Positions 49,636 to 61,458 of a stretch of DNA of 64,000 nt are shown in pieces. The position numbers and the translations under genes are program-made. The DNA is taken from positions 2,356,001 to 2,420,000 of the forward strand of contig JAWNGF010000004.1 of the NCBI GenBank assembly GCA_037039685.1. Direction: 5' to 3'. Position 1 is the stretch's first letter. Every line of letters starts with the position of its first letter. The notes beneath the pieces were generated by a model. It did no database searches, was not told the origin of the DNA, and was given only the letters and a program-made list of their open reading frames with translations. Source of the DNA: Ceratobasidium sp. AG-K (lineage: Eukaryota; Basidiomycota; Agaricomycetes; Cantharellales; Ceratobasidiaceae).

Positions 49636-49637
49636 AA

Positions 49638-49798
49638 TGTTGTAAGCTTCTTCTTGGTGGCTATGAGACAAGCCGCGATGGAGAGTGGACAGCACTAAGA
49701 CCTAAATGACCTCTTGAACCGCAACACACTTAAGTGTCTGTAGGCTCTTGAGGGTAGGTGTGGTTCAGAGTGTCACTCAAAGGAGATGTTTGACAAGA
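49638..49798 (-). repeat. 5' LTR of element A, 161-bp fragment
   Basis: It starts TGTTGTAAGC next to A's leader and breaks off where H begins, just short of the self-primer match. Confidence 0.9.
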
Positions 49799-50255
49799 TG
49801 TTGTAAGCTTCTTCTAGGTGGCTATGAGACAAGCCGCAATGGAGAGTGGACGGCACTAAGACCTAAGTGACCTCTTGAACCGCAACACACTTAAGCGTCT
49901 GTAGGTTCTTGAGGGTAGGGGTGGTCCTAAGTGTCACTCAGAGGGGATGTTTGACGAGACAAAACAAGCTGGGGTTACCAGGCTTGTTGGTCCTCTATAT
50001 ATAATCAGAAAGTGACTGAGTCATACAAGGCGCAGCCACACAAGTCATACATAACAGCCAGTCAGGAGTGTCCATATGAGTCATGCTGTATGAACAGACA
50101 TGACTCGTACCAAGCACAGCCGCGTTACACAATGTAACAGGAAAACCACAAGAAGGTGGCAACGCGGCGGGAAAAGAGAAACAAAACATAGTGGACCAGC
50201 CACGAGATAGGAGGAGGCGCAGACGAGTCCAATGGAGTGAGCAAGGCTCACAACA
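49799..50255 (-). repeat. 3' LTR of element H
   Basis: 457 bp, TGTTGTAAGC to GCTCACAACA, with a distinctive TATATATAATCA after the TATA core that is shared with 63792-64000. Confidence 0.93.
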
Positions 50256-50268
50256 TTACTCCCCCTTT
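50256..50268 (-). other. Polypurine tract of H
   Basis: AAAGGGGGAGTAA type, as in B. Confidence 0.73.
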
Positions 50269-50300
50269 AAGGTCCGTGAGGGGAACCTGAGGGGACCTTA

Positions 50301-51065
50301 CTACTGCACCCAGCAGTCCTTGTCGACCTTTTCGACCAGGGAGTCGACCTCGTCCTCTCCTTCCTCCGTGAGATCAATGGGGTTGAACACAGTGTTACCT
50401 GGTTCATCGCAGTGCTCCTCCCACTTCTCCCAGGTCCTCTCATCCGTCCAGTCTGCCTTGGACCAGTCCAAGACCCTCTCCTGTTCCTCCACATGGTCCT
50501 TGTCCCATTGTCGTACGTCCGGCTCGACCTCCTCCCATTGCGACAAGTCCGCGTTCTTCTCCTGCCACCAGAATGGCTTCCATTCGAACTTCTCCCTCTG
50601 GTAGCGTCCCCGCTCCATCCTCCAATCCGCCAAGTCTGCTTCGAAATTCTTGTCCCATGCGTCGGCCCATCGAGGCCTCAGAGTGGGAGGGCGGCCTTTG
50701 TATCCTGGAACCCATTCGCTGCTGTAGGCACCTTCTTGTCCCCATTCGACCACCCCGAGGTTGTGCATGGATAGCAACACGGCTTCGGACACCTGGAAGG
50801 CTGCGCATCCTCGGCATACGTAGATGTCCTTTTGTTGGAGCTGCATGCGTGTTGGCCACTTTTTGCCAACCCATTCGAACTCTCCCAGGTCGGAGTGCAA
50901 GATGTCGTCGGAGGCACGGAATTGGAGCCGCCCTGGACTCTGCTGGGACCTCTTGAAGACGTAGAGGGCTGCTCCCAAGTCAAGGATGCGGGCCGTCTGG
51001 AAGGCTGGCCTGTCAAGGATGCGGACAAGGTTGTTGGCAATGGCGGCATGGGTAATGGCGGGCAT
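50301..51065 (-). CDS. Third ORF of element H, open, 254 aa, unknown function
   Basis: ATG is the complement of 51063-51065. It is of the B/H/I type: FQTARILD, GRLQFRASDD, then CDEPGNT and a C-terminus ending DCWVQ. DLGAA replaces DSGAA near residue 29, so that motif is not a conserved active site. The ORF is unbroken although H's gag and pol have stops. It overlaps pol by 388 nt. Confidence 0.8.
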   Translation of the reverse strand: MPAITHAAIANNLVRILDRPAFQTARILDLGAALYVFKRSQQSPGRLQFRASDDILHSDLGEFEWVGKKWPTRMQLQQKDIYVCRGCAAFQVSEAVLLSMHNLGVVEWGQEGAYSSEWVPGYKGRPPTLRPRWADAWDKNFEADLADWRMERGRYQREKFEWKPFWWQEKNADLSQWEEVEPDVRQWDKDHVEEQERVLDWSKADWTDERTWEKWEEHCDEPGNTVFNPIDLTEEGEDEVDSLVEKVDKDCWVQ

Positions 51066-54000
51066 AGTGTGCAAAAGAGGTTTAAGGCGTTAAGTGTGTA
51101 GCGCGAGTTGGAATGTGAGCAAGTTCTGCAAGTTGTGTTGTTGTCCCGTTCCGCCCTCCCTTTAATACTTCTTGTCTTGTAGTTTGACGGTGTTGGGGCG
51201 TTGGGGAAGTCCTTCAAGAACTTCCTCATTATTACTCCGAGGTGACCAAAATCCTCTGCCCGTTGTTCTGTGTCTTCTTTTTCATCATAACCCTTCCAGC
51301 TAACCCTGTAGAACAACGCGTCCTTTGTTTCTTTCCAGTCCACGATTTTTTCCACTTTGTATTCTTCCTCTCCTTCTTCTGTTGTGATCGGCGGTGGTCG
51401 GGGTTGGTTTCTGTGAAAGTTCTCGTCCTTTCTGTATGCACTAAGAAGATCGCTGTGGAACACAGGGTGTATTCTCATGGTTTTTGGGAGCTCCAATTCG
51501 TAGGTGTGGCTTGATATGATTTTCTTGATCTTGAACGGACTGTATTTCTTGTTGTCAAGTTTCCTGTTGGGACGGTTTGTCTTTAAGTTTTGTCCGTAAA
51601 GCCAAACAAGGTCGTCCTCTTTGTATTTTGGTTGGTGTTCCACTGTGTCCTTTCTCCTGTGCCATTCCATTGCTGCTTTAGCTTCGTCCCATACTTCCTG
51701 CCAGCTGTTCGCTTTTTTATTTGCTTCAGGAATCGTGGTAACTTCTCTTAAAACATTCCATAGTGGTTCTCTTCCATTGACAATCTCGAATGGGGTTTTT
51801 CCTGTGATCCCGTGTCGCTGGTTGTTGTAGCAGAATTCGGCAATAGGAAGTAGTTCGGCCCAGTTGTCTTGCCTGTAGTTAACAAATGTGCAAAGCCATG
51901 CTTCTATCCATTGGTTTATCCGTTCCGTTATTCCGTCTGTTTGTGGATGATATGCCGTGCTGAACGTTGGTTTTGTTCCGATTTTTTGGTAGAGGGCCTT
52001 CAGGAACTTGCTGTTGAAAGTTGTTCCTCTGTCCGAAACTGTACTTCGTGGGAAGCCATGTAACCTCCAAACGTTCTTCAGGAAAAGATCGGCAAGTTGA
52101 TCTGCAGTTGTTGATTCTTTGCAGGCTATGAAGTGTGCCATGCAAGAGAACCGATCCACCACCACTAGAATGCTGTCATTGCCTTGTGATTTTGGAAGTT
52201 TTACGATGAAATCGTATGCAATATCCTCCCATGGACTGTTCGGGATTTTGAGTGCTTTCAGTGGTACTTGTCTTTTTGTTCCTTTTGCCCTTTGGCACTG
52301 CTCACAAGAGTCAATGTATTTGTTTACTGTTGCTTTAAGTCCAGGCCAGTAGTATTTTCTTGAGATTAGCTCCAGCGTTTGGGCTTGACCCTGGTGCCCT
52401 GCCATTGATGAATCGTGGTGTAATCTGAGGATTTTTAGCCTAGTGTCCTTGTCTTCTGGTACGTAGATTCTCCCATCTATCCAGAGCAGGTTTTCCTCAA
52501 AGTTGTAGTTCCTAATTCCCTGTTGCACTGATTTGGGTAGGGTCTCCTTGTCTTTGCATAATTCTATGATCTTCCTGATGCTCTCGTCTTCGGTTTGTGC
52601 TTCCCTAATATCCGCAATGATGTCTGACTTGACTTCTCCGGCCAATCCTTTGAACTGTTCCTCCTTGATCATGATTTGCTCTGCTGTTGGTATTTCGCTA
52701 TGATCCACTCTTCTGGACAGTAGGTCTGGCTTTGTTGACATGTTCCCCGGACGGTAAACTATTTCAAAGTTGTAGGAAGCCAGGATTTGATGCCATCGAG
52801 CGTGACGTCAGTTAAATGTAGTCGTCTTCTTCCAGTATTGCAGGTTACGGTGATTGGTGTAGATTGTTATCGGTTCTCTTGTTCCTTCTAGATGCAATCG
52901 CCAGTGTTTTAGTGATTCCACAATTGCCATCAATTCCTTGTCATGAACATCATAGTTCATTTGTGCAGCGTTAAAGGATTTTGATAGGAAAGCGATCGGG
53001 TGTAAGTAACCGTCTTCTTGTCTTTGAGAGAGTATTGATCCCATAGCAACGCCGCTTGCGTTGGTTTCCAATATGTAAGGTTTTGCTGGATCTGGATGTC
53101 GCAGTAGTGGTTCCTTGCATATTTCCTTCTTCAGGTTATCGAAAGCCTCCTGTTGTTCTGCTTCCCATTTCCATTTCTGATCCTTCCTTGTTAGAACGGT
53201 TAAGGGTTTTGCCAGGCCGCTGAAGTTTGGTACAAATTGCCTGTAAAAATTTGCAAATCCTAGGAAGGCTTGGACCTGTTTGACTGTCCTTGGCTCCTTC
53301 CATTCCTTGATTGCCTTGACCTTCTCCTCTTGCATTGATATCCCCTCCTTGCTGATATTTATTCCTGTGTAGACAAGTTTCTTGACGAAGAATTTGCACT
53401 TTGGGAGCTTTGCAAAGAGGTTGTTGTCTAACAGGATTTTGAGTACCTTTTGAACATCCTCCACATGCTGGCTTTGGTTTTTGGAGAAAATTAATATGTC
53501 ATCGATGTAAACAATGACACAGATGTCAATCAGGTCATGGAATATATGATTCATATATCGCTGGAATGTTGCCGGCGCGTTCTTCAACCCGAAGGGCATG
53601 ACTATATATTCAAAGAGGCCTTCTTTGGTTCGGAATGCTGTTTTCCATTCGTCTCCTTCCTTAACTCGGATGTTGTTGAACCCCATACGCAAGTCTATTT
53701 TAGAAAAGATTTTTGCATCTTTGATCTTGTCAAGGAGATCTTCCATTAGTGGCATAGGGAAGCGGTCATCCTTTGTTATTTTGTTGATCGGGCCGAAGTG
53801 TTGAACCAACCTGAGTTCTGGAGGTTTTTCCAGGTTCTTTGGATCTTGTCCCTTTTTGACAAAGAAGGTTGCTGCAGCTACTGGCGATTTGCTTGGTCAG
53901 ATTTTGCCTGCCGCTAGTTCCTCATCTAGGTACTTTCTGAGGGCTATCAATTCTGCTGGTGAAAGTGGGATAGGCCTAGCTGGTTTAGGGAGTTCTGCTC

Positions 54001-54544
54001 CTTCCACCAGATCGATGCAACAGTCGTATGGGCGATGGTCCGGTATCCGTTTAAATTTCTCCTTGCTAAAGACTTCTGCATAATCTTTGAATTCTTCGGG
54101 TATGTCTTCGATTTCTGCAGCCTTTCCAAAGATGTTGTCTGGTCGCCAGGAAATTTCCTTTGATAGCCAATCGATTATTGGATTAGCTTCCTCTAGCCAT
54201 TCTAGCCCCAGAATCAAGTGTGTGTCCCCAGTGGGCATGGCAAAGAAGTTTTGCTTGAAGTTTTTCCCATGTAACTCAAATTCTAGATTTGCTTTGAATC
54301 GGATTTGATGTGACAGTTCCTTTCCTTGGATTCCAATTATTTTTCTGGGCGTTGGTAGTTCAATTAGAGCCACATTGTTTCTTCGGGCCCAAGTGATGTC
54401 GATGAAGTTCCTTGATGCTCCCGAGTCGATGAGGGTAGCAATGGGTTCCGTGATTCCAGTAATATTCATGTAGACAATTGTTGATTCGCTGGTAGCTCTA
54501 AGGTACATTGTTTCCATTACTGGTTCGTTGGTCTCTCCACACAT
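50678..54544 (-). pseudogene. pol: pol of element H, two TGA codons
   Basis: 3867 nt in one frame, the same length as I (17 codons shorter than C to G). TGA at 53897-53899 (in KIRPSKS of the RT) and 52808-52810 (in RRHARWH at the end of RNase H) both replace CGA. All domains are recognisable. It is the only copy whose pol frame has ATG, not GTG, at the first codon after the gag stop. Confidence 0.9.
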
Positions 54545-54571
54545 GGTTAGAGGGAGACCTCGCCTTTTCCC
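54530..54571 (-). promoter_or_regulatory. -1 frameshift signal of H
   Basis: GGGAAAA is the complement of 54565-54571. Spacer GGCGA, stem unchanged. Confidence 0.78.
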
Positions 54572-54691
54572 GACTCGTGTTCTTCAATTTTTCCTTCCCT
54601 TCCTTTGAGGTTAGGTTCCTCCTTTTTCCATTCCTTTTCCGGGCACTTGGCAAGCATGTGTTTGTCTGATCCGCATCTCAGGCAGCGTCTC
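54547..54691 (-). pseudogene. gag: gag of element H, C-terminal piece with zinc knuckle
   Basis: It contains the GSDKH-type knuckle (RRCLRCGSDKH) and the stop at 54547-54549. I was inserted just before the knuckle. Confidence 0.88.
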
Positions 54692-55140
54692 TGTCGTAAG
54701 CTTCTTCTTGGTGGCTAAGAGACAAGCCGCGACGGAGAGTGGACAGCACTAAGACCTAAGTGACCTCTTGAACCGCAACACACTTAAGCGTCTGTAGGCT
54801 CTTGAGGGTAGGGGTGGTTCTAAGTGTCACTCAAAGGGGATGTTTTGACGAGACAAAACAAGCTGGGGTTTCCAGGCTTGTTGGTCTTCTATATATATTC
54901 AAAAGGTGGCCGAGTCATACAGAATGTAGCCACATGAGTCAAGGCAGTCAACCAGTCAGGAGTGTCCGTGTGAGTCATGCTGTATGAACAGACATGACTT
55001 GTACAAAGCACAGCCGCGTTACACAGTGTAACACATAACCACAAGAAGGTGGCAACGCGGCAAGAAAGAAAACAAAGAATAAACACAAGAGGGAGGACGA
55101 GACGTAGACGAGTCCGATGGCGGGAGCATGGCTCACGACA
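54692..55140 (-). repeat. 3' LTR of element I
   Basis: 449 bp, about 10 differences from the 5' LTR, ending GCTCACGACA. Confidence 0.94.
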
Positions 55141-55152
55141 TTACTCCCCCCT
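55141..55152 (-). other. Polypurine tract of I
   Basis: AGGGGGGAGTAA directly next to the 3' LTR. Confidence 0.75.
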
Positions 55153-55185
55153 TAAGGTCCTTGAGGGGAACCCAAAAGGACCGAT

Positions 55186-55950
55186 TTACTGCACCCAGCA
55201 GTCCTTCTTGACCTTCTCGACTAGGGAGTCAACCTCGTCCTCTTCTTCCTCCGTGAGATCAATGGAGTTGAACGCAGTGTTACCTGGTTCGTCACAGTGC
55301 TCCTCCCACCTCTCCCAGGTTTTGTCGTCCGTCCAGTCCGCCTTGGACCAGTCCATGACCCTCTCCTGCTCCTCCACATGGTCCTTGTCCCATTGTCGTA
55401 CGTCTGGCTCGGCCTCTTTCCATTCCGATAAGTCCGCATCCTTCTCCTGCCACCAGAATGGCTTCCACTCGAACTTCTCTCTCTGGTATCGTCCCCGCTC
55501 CATCTTCCAATCCGCCAAGTCCGCCTCGAAGTTCTTGTCCCATGCATCGTTCCATCGGGGCCTTAGAGTAGGCGGGCGACCTTTGTATCCTGGCACCCAT
55601 TCACTGCTGTAAGCTCCTTCTTGTCCCCATTCGACCACCCCGAGCTTGTGCATGGATAGCAGGACGACTTCGGACACCTGGAAGGCTGCGCATCCTCGGC
55701 ATACGTAGATGTCGTTTCGTTGGAGTTGCATGCATGTTGGCCATTTTTTGCCGACCCATTCGAATTCTCCAAGGTCGGAGTGTAGGACGTCGTCGGAGGC
55801 ACGGAATTGGAGCCGCCCTGGACTCTGCTGGGACCTTTTGAAGACGTAGAGGGCTGCTCCCGAATCAAGGATGCGAGCCGTCTGGAAGGCTGGTCCGTTG
55901 AGAACGCGGACAAGGTTGTTGGCGATCGTGGCACGGGTGACGGCGGGCAT
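55186..55950 (-). CDS. Third ORF of element I, intact, 254 aa, unknown function
   Basis: ATG is the complement of 55948-55950. It is the B/H/I type with DSGAA kept, the CRGC pair, and a Trp/Glu-rich second half ending DCWVQ. It is close to H but differs at scattered sites with no indel. It overlaps the last 388 nt of pol. Confidence 0.81.
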   Translation of the reverse strand: MPAVTRATIANNLVRVLNGPAFQTARILDSGAALYVFKRSQQSPGRLQFRASDDVLHSDLGEFEWVGKKWPTCMQLQRNDIYVCRGCAAFQVSEVVLLSMHKLGVVEWGQEGAYSSEWVPGYKGRPPTLRPRWNDAWDKNFEADLADWKMERGRYQREKFEWKPFWWQEKDADLSEWKEAEPDVRQWDKDHVEEQERVMDWSKADWTDDKTWERWEEHCDEPGNTAFNSIDLTEEEEDEVDSLVEKVKKDCWVQ

Positions 55951-58900
55951 GTTGCGCAAAAAAGGTTAAGTGCGTAGAGTGTGTAGAGCGAGTTGGAAAG
56001 TGAGCAAGTTCTGCAAGTTGCATTGTCGTCCCGCTCCGCCCTCCCTTTAATACTTTTTGTCTTGTAGTTTGATGGTGTTGGGGCGTTTGGGAAATTCCTC
56101 AAGAACTTCTTCATTACTACTTTGAGGTGACCGAAATCTTCTGCCCGTTGTTCCGTATCTTCTTTTTCATCATAACCCTTCCATCTGACCCTGTAGAACA
56201 ACCCGTCTTTTGTTTCCTTCCAGTCCACAATTTTCTCCACTTCGTATTCTTCCTCTCCTTCTTCTGTTGTGATCGGCGGCGGTCGGGGTTGGTTTCTGTG
56301 GAAGTTCTCGTCTTTTTTGTACGGGCTAAGAAGATCGCTGTGGAACACAGGGTGTATTCTCATGGTTTTTGGAAGCTCCAATTCGTAGGCGTGGCTTGAT
56401 ATGACTTTCTTGATTTTGAAGGGACCGTGTTTCTTGTTGTCAAGTTTCTTGTTGGGACGGTTCATCTTTATGTTTTGTCCGAAAAGCCAGACAAGGTCGT
56501 TCTCTTTTTATTTTGGTTGGTGTTCCATTGTGTCCTTTCTTCTGTGCCATTCCATAGCTGCTTTTGCTTCATCCCATACTTCTTGCCAGTTATTCGCTTT
56601 GTTATTTGCTTCAGGAATCGTAGTAGCTTCTCTTAGAACATTCCATAGTGGTTCCCTGCCGTTCACAATCTCGAATGGAGTTTTTCCCGTGATCCCATGT
56701 CGTTGGTTGTTGTAGCAGAATTCTGCAATAGGAAGCAGTTCGGTCCAGTTATCTTGCCTGTAGTTAACAAAGGTACGAAGCCATGCTTCTATCCACTGGT
56801 TTATCCGTTCCGTTATTCCGTCTGTTTGTGGATGATATGCTGTGCTGAACGTGGGTGCCGTTCCGATTTTTTGGTAGAGGGCCTTCAGGAACTTGCTGTT
56901 GAAAGTTGTTCCTCTGTCCGAGATTGTACTTCGTGGGAAGCCGTGTAATCTCCAAATGTTCTTCAGGAAAAGATCGGCAAGTTGATCTGCAGTTGTTGAT
57001 TCTTTACAGGCTATGAAGTGTGCCATGCGGGAGAACCGATCCACTACTACTAGAATGCTGTCATTGCCCTGTGATTTTGGAAGTTTTACGATGAAATCAT
57101 AAGCAATGTCCTCCCACGGACTGTTCGGGATTTCGAGCGCTTTTAAAGGTACTTGGGTTTTTGTTCCTTTCGCCCTTTGGCACTGTTCACAAGAATCAAC
57201 GTATTTGTTTACTGTTGCCTTAAGTCCAGGCCAGTGGTATTTTCTTGAGATAAGCTCTAGTGTTCGGGCTTGACCCTGGTGTCCTGCTATTGGTGAATCG
57301 TGATGTAATCTGAGTATCTTTAGCCGAGTGTCCTTGTCTTCTGGCATGTAGATTCTCCCTTCTATCCAGAGGAGGTCTTCCTTGAAGTTGTAGTTCCTAA
57401 TTCCTTGTTGCACAGATTTGGGTAGGGTCTCCTTGTTTTTGCACAATTCTATGATCTTCCTGATGCTCTCGTCTTCGGTTTGTGCTTCCCTAATGTCAGC
57501 AATGATGTCCATCTTGACTTCTCCGGCGAATCCTTTGAACTGTTCCTCTTTGATCATGATTTGCTCAGCTGTTGGTATTTCGCTATGATCAGCTCTTCTG
57601 GATAGTAGGTCTGGCTTTGTTGACATGTTCCCCGGACGGTAGACTATCTCAAAGTTGTAGGAAGCCAGGATTTGATGCCATCGAGCGTGACGTCGGTTAA
57701 ATGTAGTTGCCTTCTTCCAGTATTGCAGGTTACGGTGGTCGGTGTAGATAGTTATTGGTTCTCTAGTTCCTTCTAGATGTAATCGCCAGTGTTTTAGTGA
57801 TTCCACAATTGCCATTAACTCCTTATTGTGAACATTGTAGTTCATCTGTGCAGCGTTGAAGGATTTTGAAAGGAAAGCAATGGGATGTAAGTAACCGTCG
57901 TCTTGTCTTTGAGAGAGTATTGATCCCATAGCAATGCCGCTTGCGTCGGTTTCCAATATGTAAGGTTTTGTTGGATCTGGGTGTCGCAGTAATGGTTCCT
58001 TGCATATTTCCCCTTTCAGGTTATTGAAGGCCTCTTGTTGATCTACTTCCCATTTCCATTTCTGGTCCTTTCTTGTTAGAATGGTTAAGGGTTTCGCTAG
58101 GCCGCTGAAGTTTGGTACGAATCGCCTGTAAAAGTTTGCAAATCCTAGGAAGGCTTGGACCTGTTTGACTGTCCTTGGTTCCTTCCATTCTTTGATTGCT
58201 TTGACCTTTTCCTCTTGCATTGATATTCCTTCCTCGCTGATATTTATTCCTGTGTAGACAAGTTTCTTGACGAAGAATTCGCATTTCGGGAGTTTCGCAA
58301 AGAGGTTGTTGTCCAACAGAATTTTGAGTACCTTTTGAACATCCTCCACGTGCTGGCTCCGGTCCTTGGAGAAAATTAATATGTCATCAATGTAGACAAT
58401 GACACAGATGTCAATCAGGTCATGGAAAATATGATTCATATATCGTTGGAAAGTTGCCGGTGCATTTTTCAGTCCGAAGGGCATGACAATATATTCAAAT
58501 AGGCCTTCCTTGGTTTGGAATGCTGTTTTCCATTCGTCTCCTTCCTTAACTCGGATGTTGTTGAATCCCATACGCAAGTCTATTTTAGAAAAGATTTTTG
58601 CGTCCTTGATCTTGTCAAGGAGATCTTCCATCAGTGGCATAGGGAAGCGGTCGTCTTTTGTTATTTCGTTGATTGGACCGAAATGTTGAACCAATCTGAG
58701 TTCTGGAGGTTTTTCCGGGTCCTTTGGGTCTTGTCCCTTTTTGACAAAGAAGGTTGCTGCGGCTACAGGTGACTTGCTCGGTCGGATTTTGCCTGCTGCT
58801 AGTTCCTCATCTAGGTACTTTCTGAGAGCGATGGATTCCGCGGGTGAGAGTGGTATTGGCCTAGCCGGTTTAGGAAGTTCTGCTCCTTCCACCAGATCAA

Positions 58901-59429
58901 TGCAACAGTCGTATGGACGATAGTCTGGTATTCGTTTAAACTTCTCTTCACTAAAGACTTCTGCATAATCTTTGAATTCTTCGGGTATGTCTTCGATTTC
59001 TGCGGCTTTTCCAAGGATGTTGTCTGGTCGCCAAGAAATTTCTTTCAATGGCCAATCGATTATTGGATTGGCTTCCTCTAGCCATTCTAACCCTAGAATC
59101 AGGTGTGTATCTCCAGTAGGCATGGCAAAGAAGTTTTGCTTGAAGTTTTTTCCATGTAACTCAAATTCCAGATTTGCTTTGAATCGGATTTGATGTGACA
59201 GTTCCTTCCCTTGGATTCCAATGATTTTCCTGGGTGTTGGCAGTTCAATTAGGTCCACTTTGTTTCTTCGTGCCCAAGTGATGTCGACGAAGTTCCTTGA
59301 TGCTCCTGAGTCAATGAGAGTAGCGATGGGTTCCGTGATTCCAGTAATATTTGTGTAAACAATTGTCGATTCGCTCGTAGCTCTAAGGTACATTGTTTCC
59401 ATTACTGGTTTGTTGGTCTCTCCACACAC
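55563..59429 (-). pseudogene. pol: pol of element I, one nonsense codon near the GPF module
   Basis: Open from protease through the integrase core. TAA at 56508-56510 replaces a Tyr codon (TAC in H), about 970 residues in, removing the GPF module and chromodomain. The rest of the frame, 55563 to 56507, is clean. RT, RNase H and DD35E residues are all present. Confidence 0.9.
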
Positions 59430-59456
59430 GGTTAGAGGGAGACCTCGCCTTTTCCC
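59415..59456 (-). promoter_or_regulatory. -1 frameshift signal of I
   Basis: GGGAAAA is the complement of 59450-59456. The spacer differs (GGCGA) while heptamer and stem are unchanged. Confidence 0.8.
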
Positions 59457-61429
59457 GATTCGGATACTTCTTCCATTTTTCCTTCCCTTCCTTTGAGGTT
59501 AGGTTCCTCCTTTTTCCATTCCTTCTCTGGGCACTTGGCAAGCATGTGTTTGTCTGATCCGCACTTCAAGCAGCGTTTTGAGGCAATCCTAGCCTTGTAA
59601 ACCTCGTCTGGGAGTCTCTTTGTAGAGCTAGAGGATGTTGTTGGTGTCTTCTTCCCTGTTGTGTTCTTGATTGCTTGTAGTTTCTGATCAATAGAAATTG
59701 CGATTGATATCCATCGGCCAAGGGATAGTTCTCGTTCTGTCCCGTCTTCGTTGATCAGGGTTAGTTTGAAACGAGCTAGTTCGGTTTTGACTTCGGATTT
59801 CAATCCTTCCTTGAATTGGTTGATCAGAGCTTCTTGTCCCCAATTTATGTCTACCAGAAGGTATCGGATCTCCGACGCATAGTTTGCTACTGAATTGTTC
59901 TGTTTGCATTTTCGGATGTCCGATTCGGCTTTAGCTTTTTTGTTGGGATCACTGAACTGTTCCATGAAGTGTGCCTTGAAACTTTCCCATGAGGCAAGGT
60001 TTTGGTTGTTTTCCCTTTGGTTAAGCGACCTTAAGAGTACTTGTGCCCAGTGAGTGGCGGCCTTGTTTTCGGATTTGAAGTTTGCTAAAGCTTCACGGAT
60101 CCTTTCTTCGTTGGAAGTGTATTGATCGCCTAGGCGTAAAAAGTAGCTCTCCATTTGTGTGATGAACATTTTGGCACCCTCTCCTTTCTTTCCGTCAAAG
60201 GCTTCTGGACGAGTCACCTTGGGACGGCGTGAACTGCTACCGATGTTTGGGTTTTCGGTCAGTCGTTGGATTCTTAATTCTAATTCGTCGATCCTGGTAG
60301 ATTCCGCGTCTGGGTGTGGTGGGGAATTTGATTGTCTAGAGGGGATGCCGTGCAGAGACGCTTTGTCCATTTCTTCTTGCATATTGTTGATAGCTTCCTG
60401 AACTTCCGTGATTTTGGCAGTGAAGGAGGTTCCTTCCTGTCGTAGAGTTTCTAGTCCTTGTGTTACTGCTTTGTTCCATTCGAGTTGCCCTTGTCTGGTA
60501 GTGTTGAGTTCTTCGCGTACGTTGTTTATTAGTCCTTGAGTGTTGGTGACCTCATTTCGCAGGCGGGTTATGTCTTGACCAACTAGGAAGGAATTATGTT
60601 TGCCGTTTCTTGCCGAGTTCAGAATGTCTGTCAGGGTGCCCTGTAGGGTGTTGATGGAGTCGTTGAAGATTTGCTGGTTGTTTGCTAGGACTTGTGTAGC
60701 TTGTTCTAGACCGCTAAGCCTTCGATCTATAGTGACCCTCATTCCGTCTATAACCCTAAGGGTGGCGTTGTGTCTTCCTTCTAGAAGGTCGTCCAGGTCG
60801 TCTAGGTTACTGATTACAGTTCTGCTGCTGGAGCTGGAACTTGAACTTGAACTTCCTGGATCACCGGTGCTTCGCTGTACCGGAGCTGGTTGCTGGGAGT
60901 AACCCTGTGGGACATATGGTGGTGCTGGAATTGCTGGTGTGACTGGCTGGGAAGCCATTGGGATTGGTCCTGCGTTGGTGATGGTTCCTCCAATTTGAGG
61001 GACTGTGGGGACATTGGGAATGTGTGGTGTAGGTGGGGGTCTAATGGGAACAAGTGACACACCCCCATGAGCTTCGGGTTGGGGCGAAAAGAACTGTCTT
61101 CTAATCCCTGATGGCCACAAGGGACGTGATGGTCCTGGACTTCCAGTTGAAATGCGAATTACAGCTGGAGTGGGGTCATTTGTAAGATCTCCTGGTTCTC
61201 TATTCGTGATAGTGGGTTCTTCCTCTTGTACGGTTGTTATGTCAGCAATGCCAAAAGATCCCGGCATTGATGCTTGACTTTGGGGGCATGATCGGGCGGG
61301 ACCTCCCGCTTGAGTTTGTGCAATGTCTTGTTTGTTTAGTGATCCTGTGGGCCTTGCTGCCCGACTGGGTCCTCTTCTTGTTGATATGGAGGATGAGGGA
61401 CGTGACCCTCCGTCTTCTTGAATAGACAT
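59432..61429 (-). CDS. gag: gag of element I, intact, 665 aa, chimeric
   Basis: It has a disordered Pro/Ser-rich N-terminus, coiled-coil, capsid and a GSDKH-type knuckle. Up to about residue 565 (ISIDQKL) it follows the gag of C to G; from QAIKNTTGKK onward it follows B. The switch lies near 59700. It is the only open gag besides D's in an uninterrupted element. Confidence 0.9.
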   Translation of the reverse strand: MSIQEDGGSRPSSSISTRRGPSRAARPTGSLNKQDIAQTQAGGPARSCPQSQASMPGSFGIADITTVQEEEPTITNREPGDLTNDPTPAVIRISTGSPGPSRPLWPSGIRRQFFSPQPEAHGGVSLVPIRPPPTPHIPNVPTVPQIGGTITNAGPIPMASQPVTPAIPAPPYVPQGYSQQPAPVQRSTGDPGSSSSSSSSSSRTVISNLDDLDDLLEGRHNATLRVIDGMRVTIDRRLSGLEQATQVLANNQQIFNDSINTLQGTLTDILNSARNGKHNSFLVGQDITRLRNEVTNTQGLINNVREELNTTRQGQLEWNKAVTQGLETLRQEGTSFTAKITEVQEAINNMQEEMDKASLHGIPSRQSNSPPHPDAESTRIDELELRIQRLTENPNIGSSSRRPKVTRPEAFDGKKGEGAKMFITQMESYFLRLGDQYTSNEERIREALANFKSENKAATHWAQVLLRSLNQRENNQNLASWESFKAHFMEQFSDPNKKAKAESDIRKCKQNNSVANYASEIRYLLVDINWGQEALINQFKEGLKSEVKTELARFKLTLINEDGTERELSLGRWISIAISIDQKLQAIKNTTGKKTPTTSSSSTKRLPDEVYKARIASKRCLKCGSDKHMLAKCPEKEWKKEEPNLKGREGKMEEVSESGKGEVSL

Positions 61430-61444
61430 GTTTGTATGTTGTTA

Positions 61445-61456
61445 AGCTTGTTTTGT
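61445..61456 (-). other. Self-priming PBS of I
   Basis: Same 12 nt, 2 nt from the 5' LTR. Confidence 0.7.
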
Positions 61457-61458
61457 AA

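Larger units (their letters stand above)
1..49798 (-). mobile_element. Element A: outermost Ty3/Gypsy chromovirus, split by three insertions
   Basis: Pieces lie at 1-3204 (third ORF and 3' part of pol), 32132-33336 (5' part of pol and end of gag) and 47779-49798 (rest of gag, leader, part of the 5' LTR). The joins are supported by 5-bp duplications: atatg at 3200-3204 and 32132-32136 around B, and tattc at 33332-33336 and 47779-47783 around F. Its 3' LTR lies left of the window. Its 5' LTR is cut at 49798 by H and should resume beyond the right edge. It carries nonsense codons in all three ORFs and a gag frameshift, so it is inactive and is the oldest layer by nesting. Confidence 0.9.
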
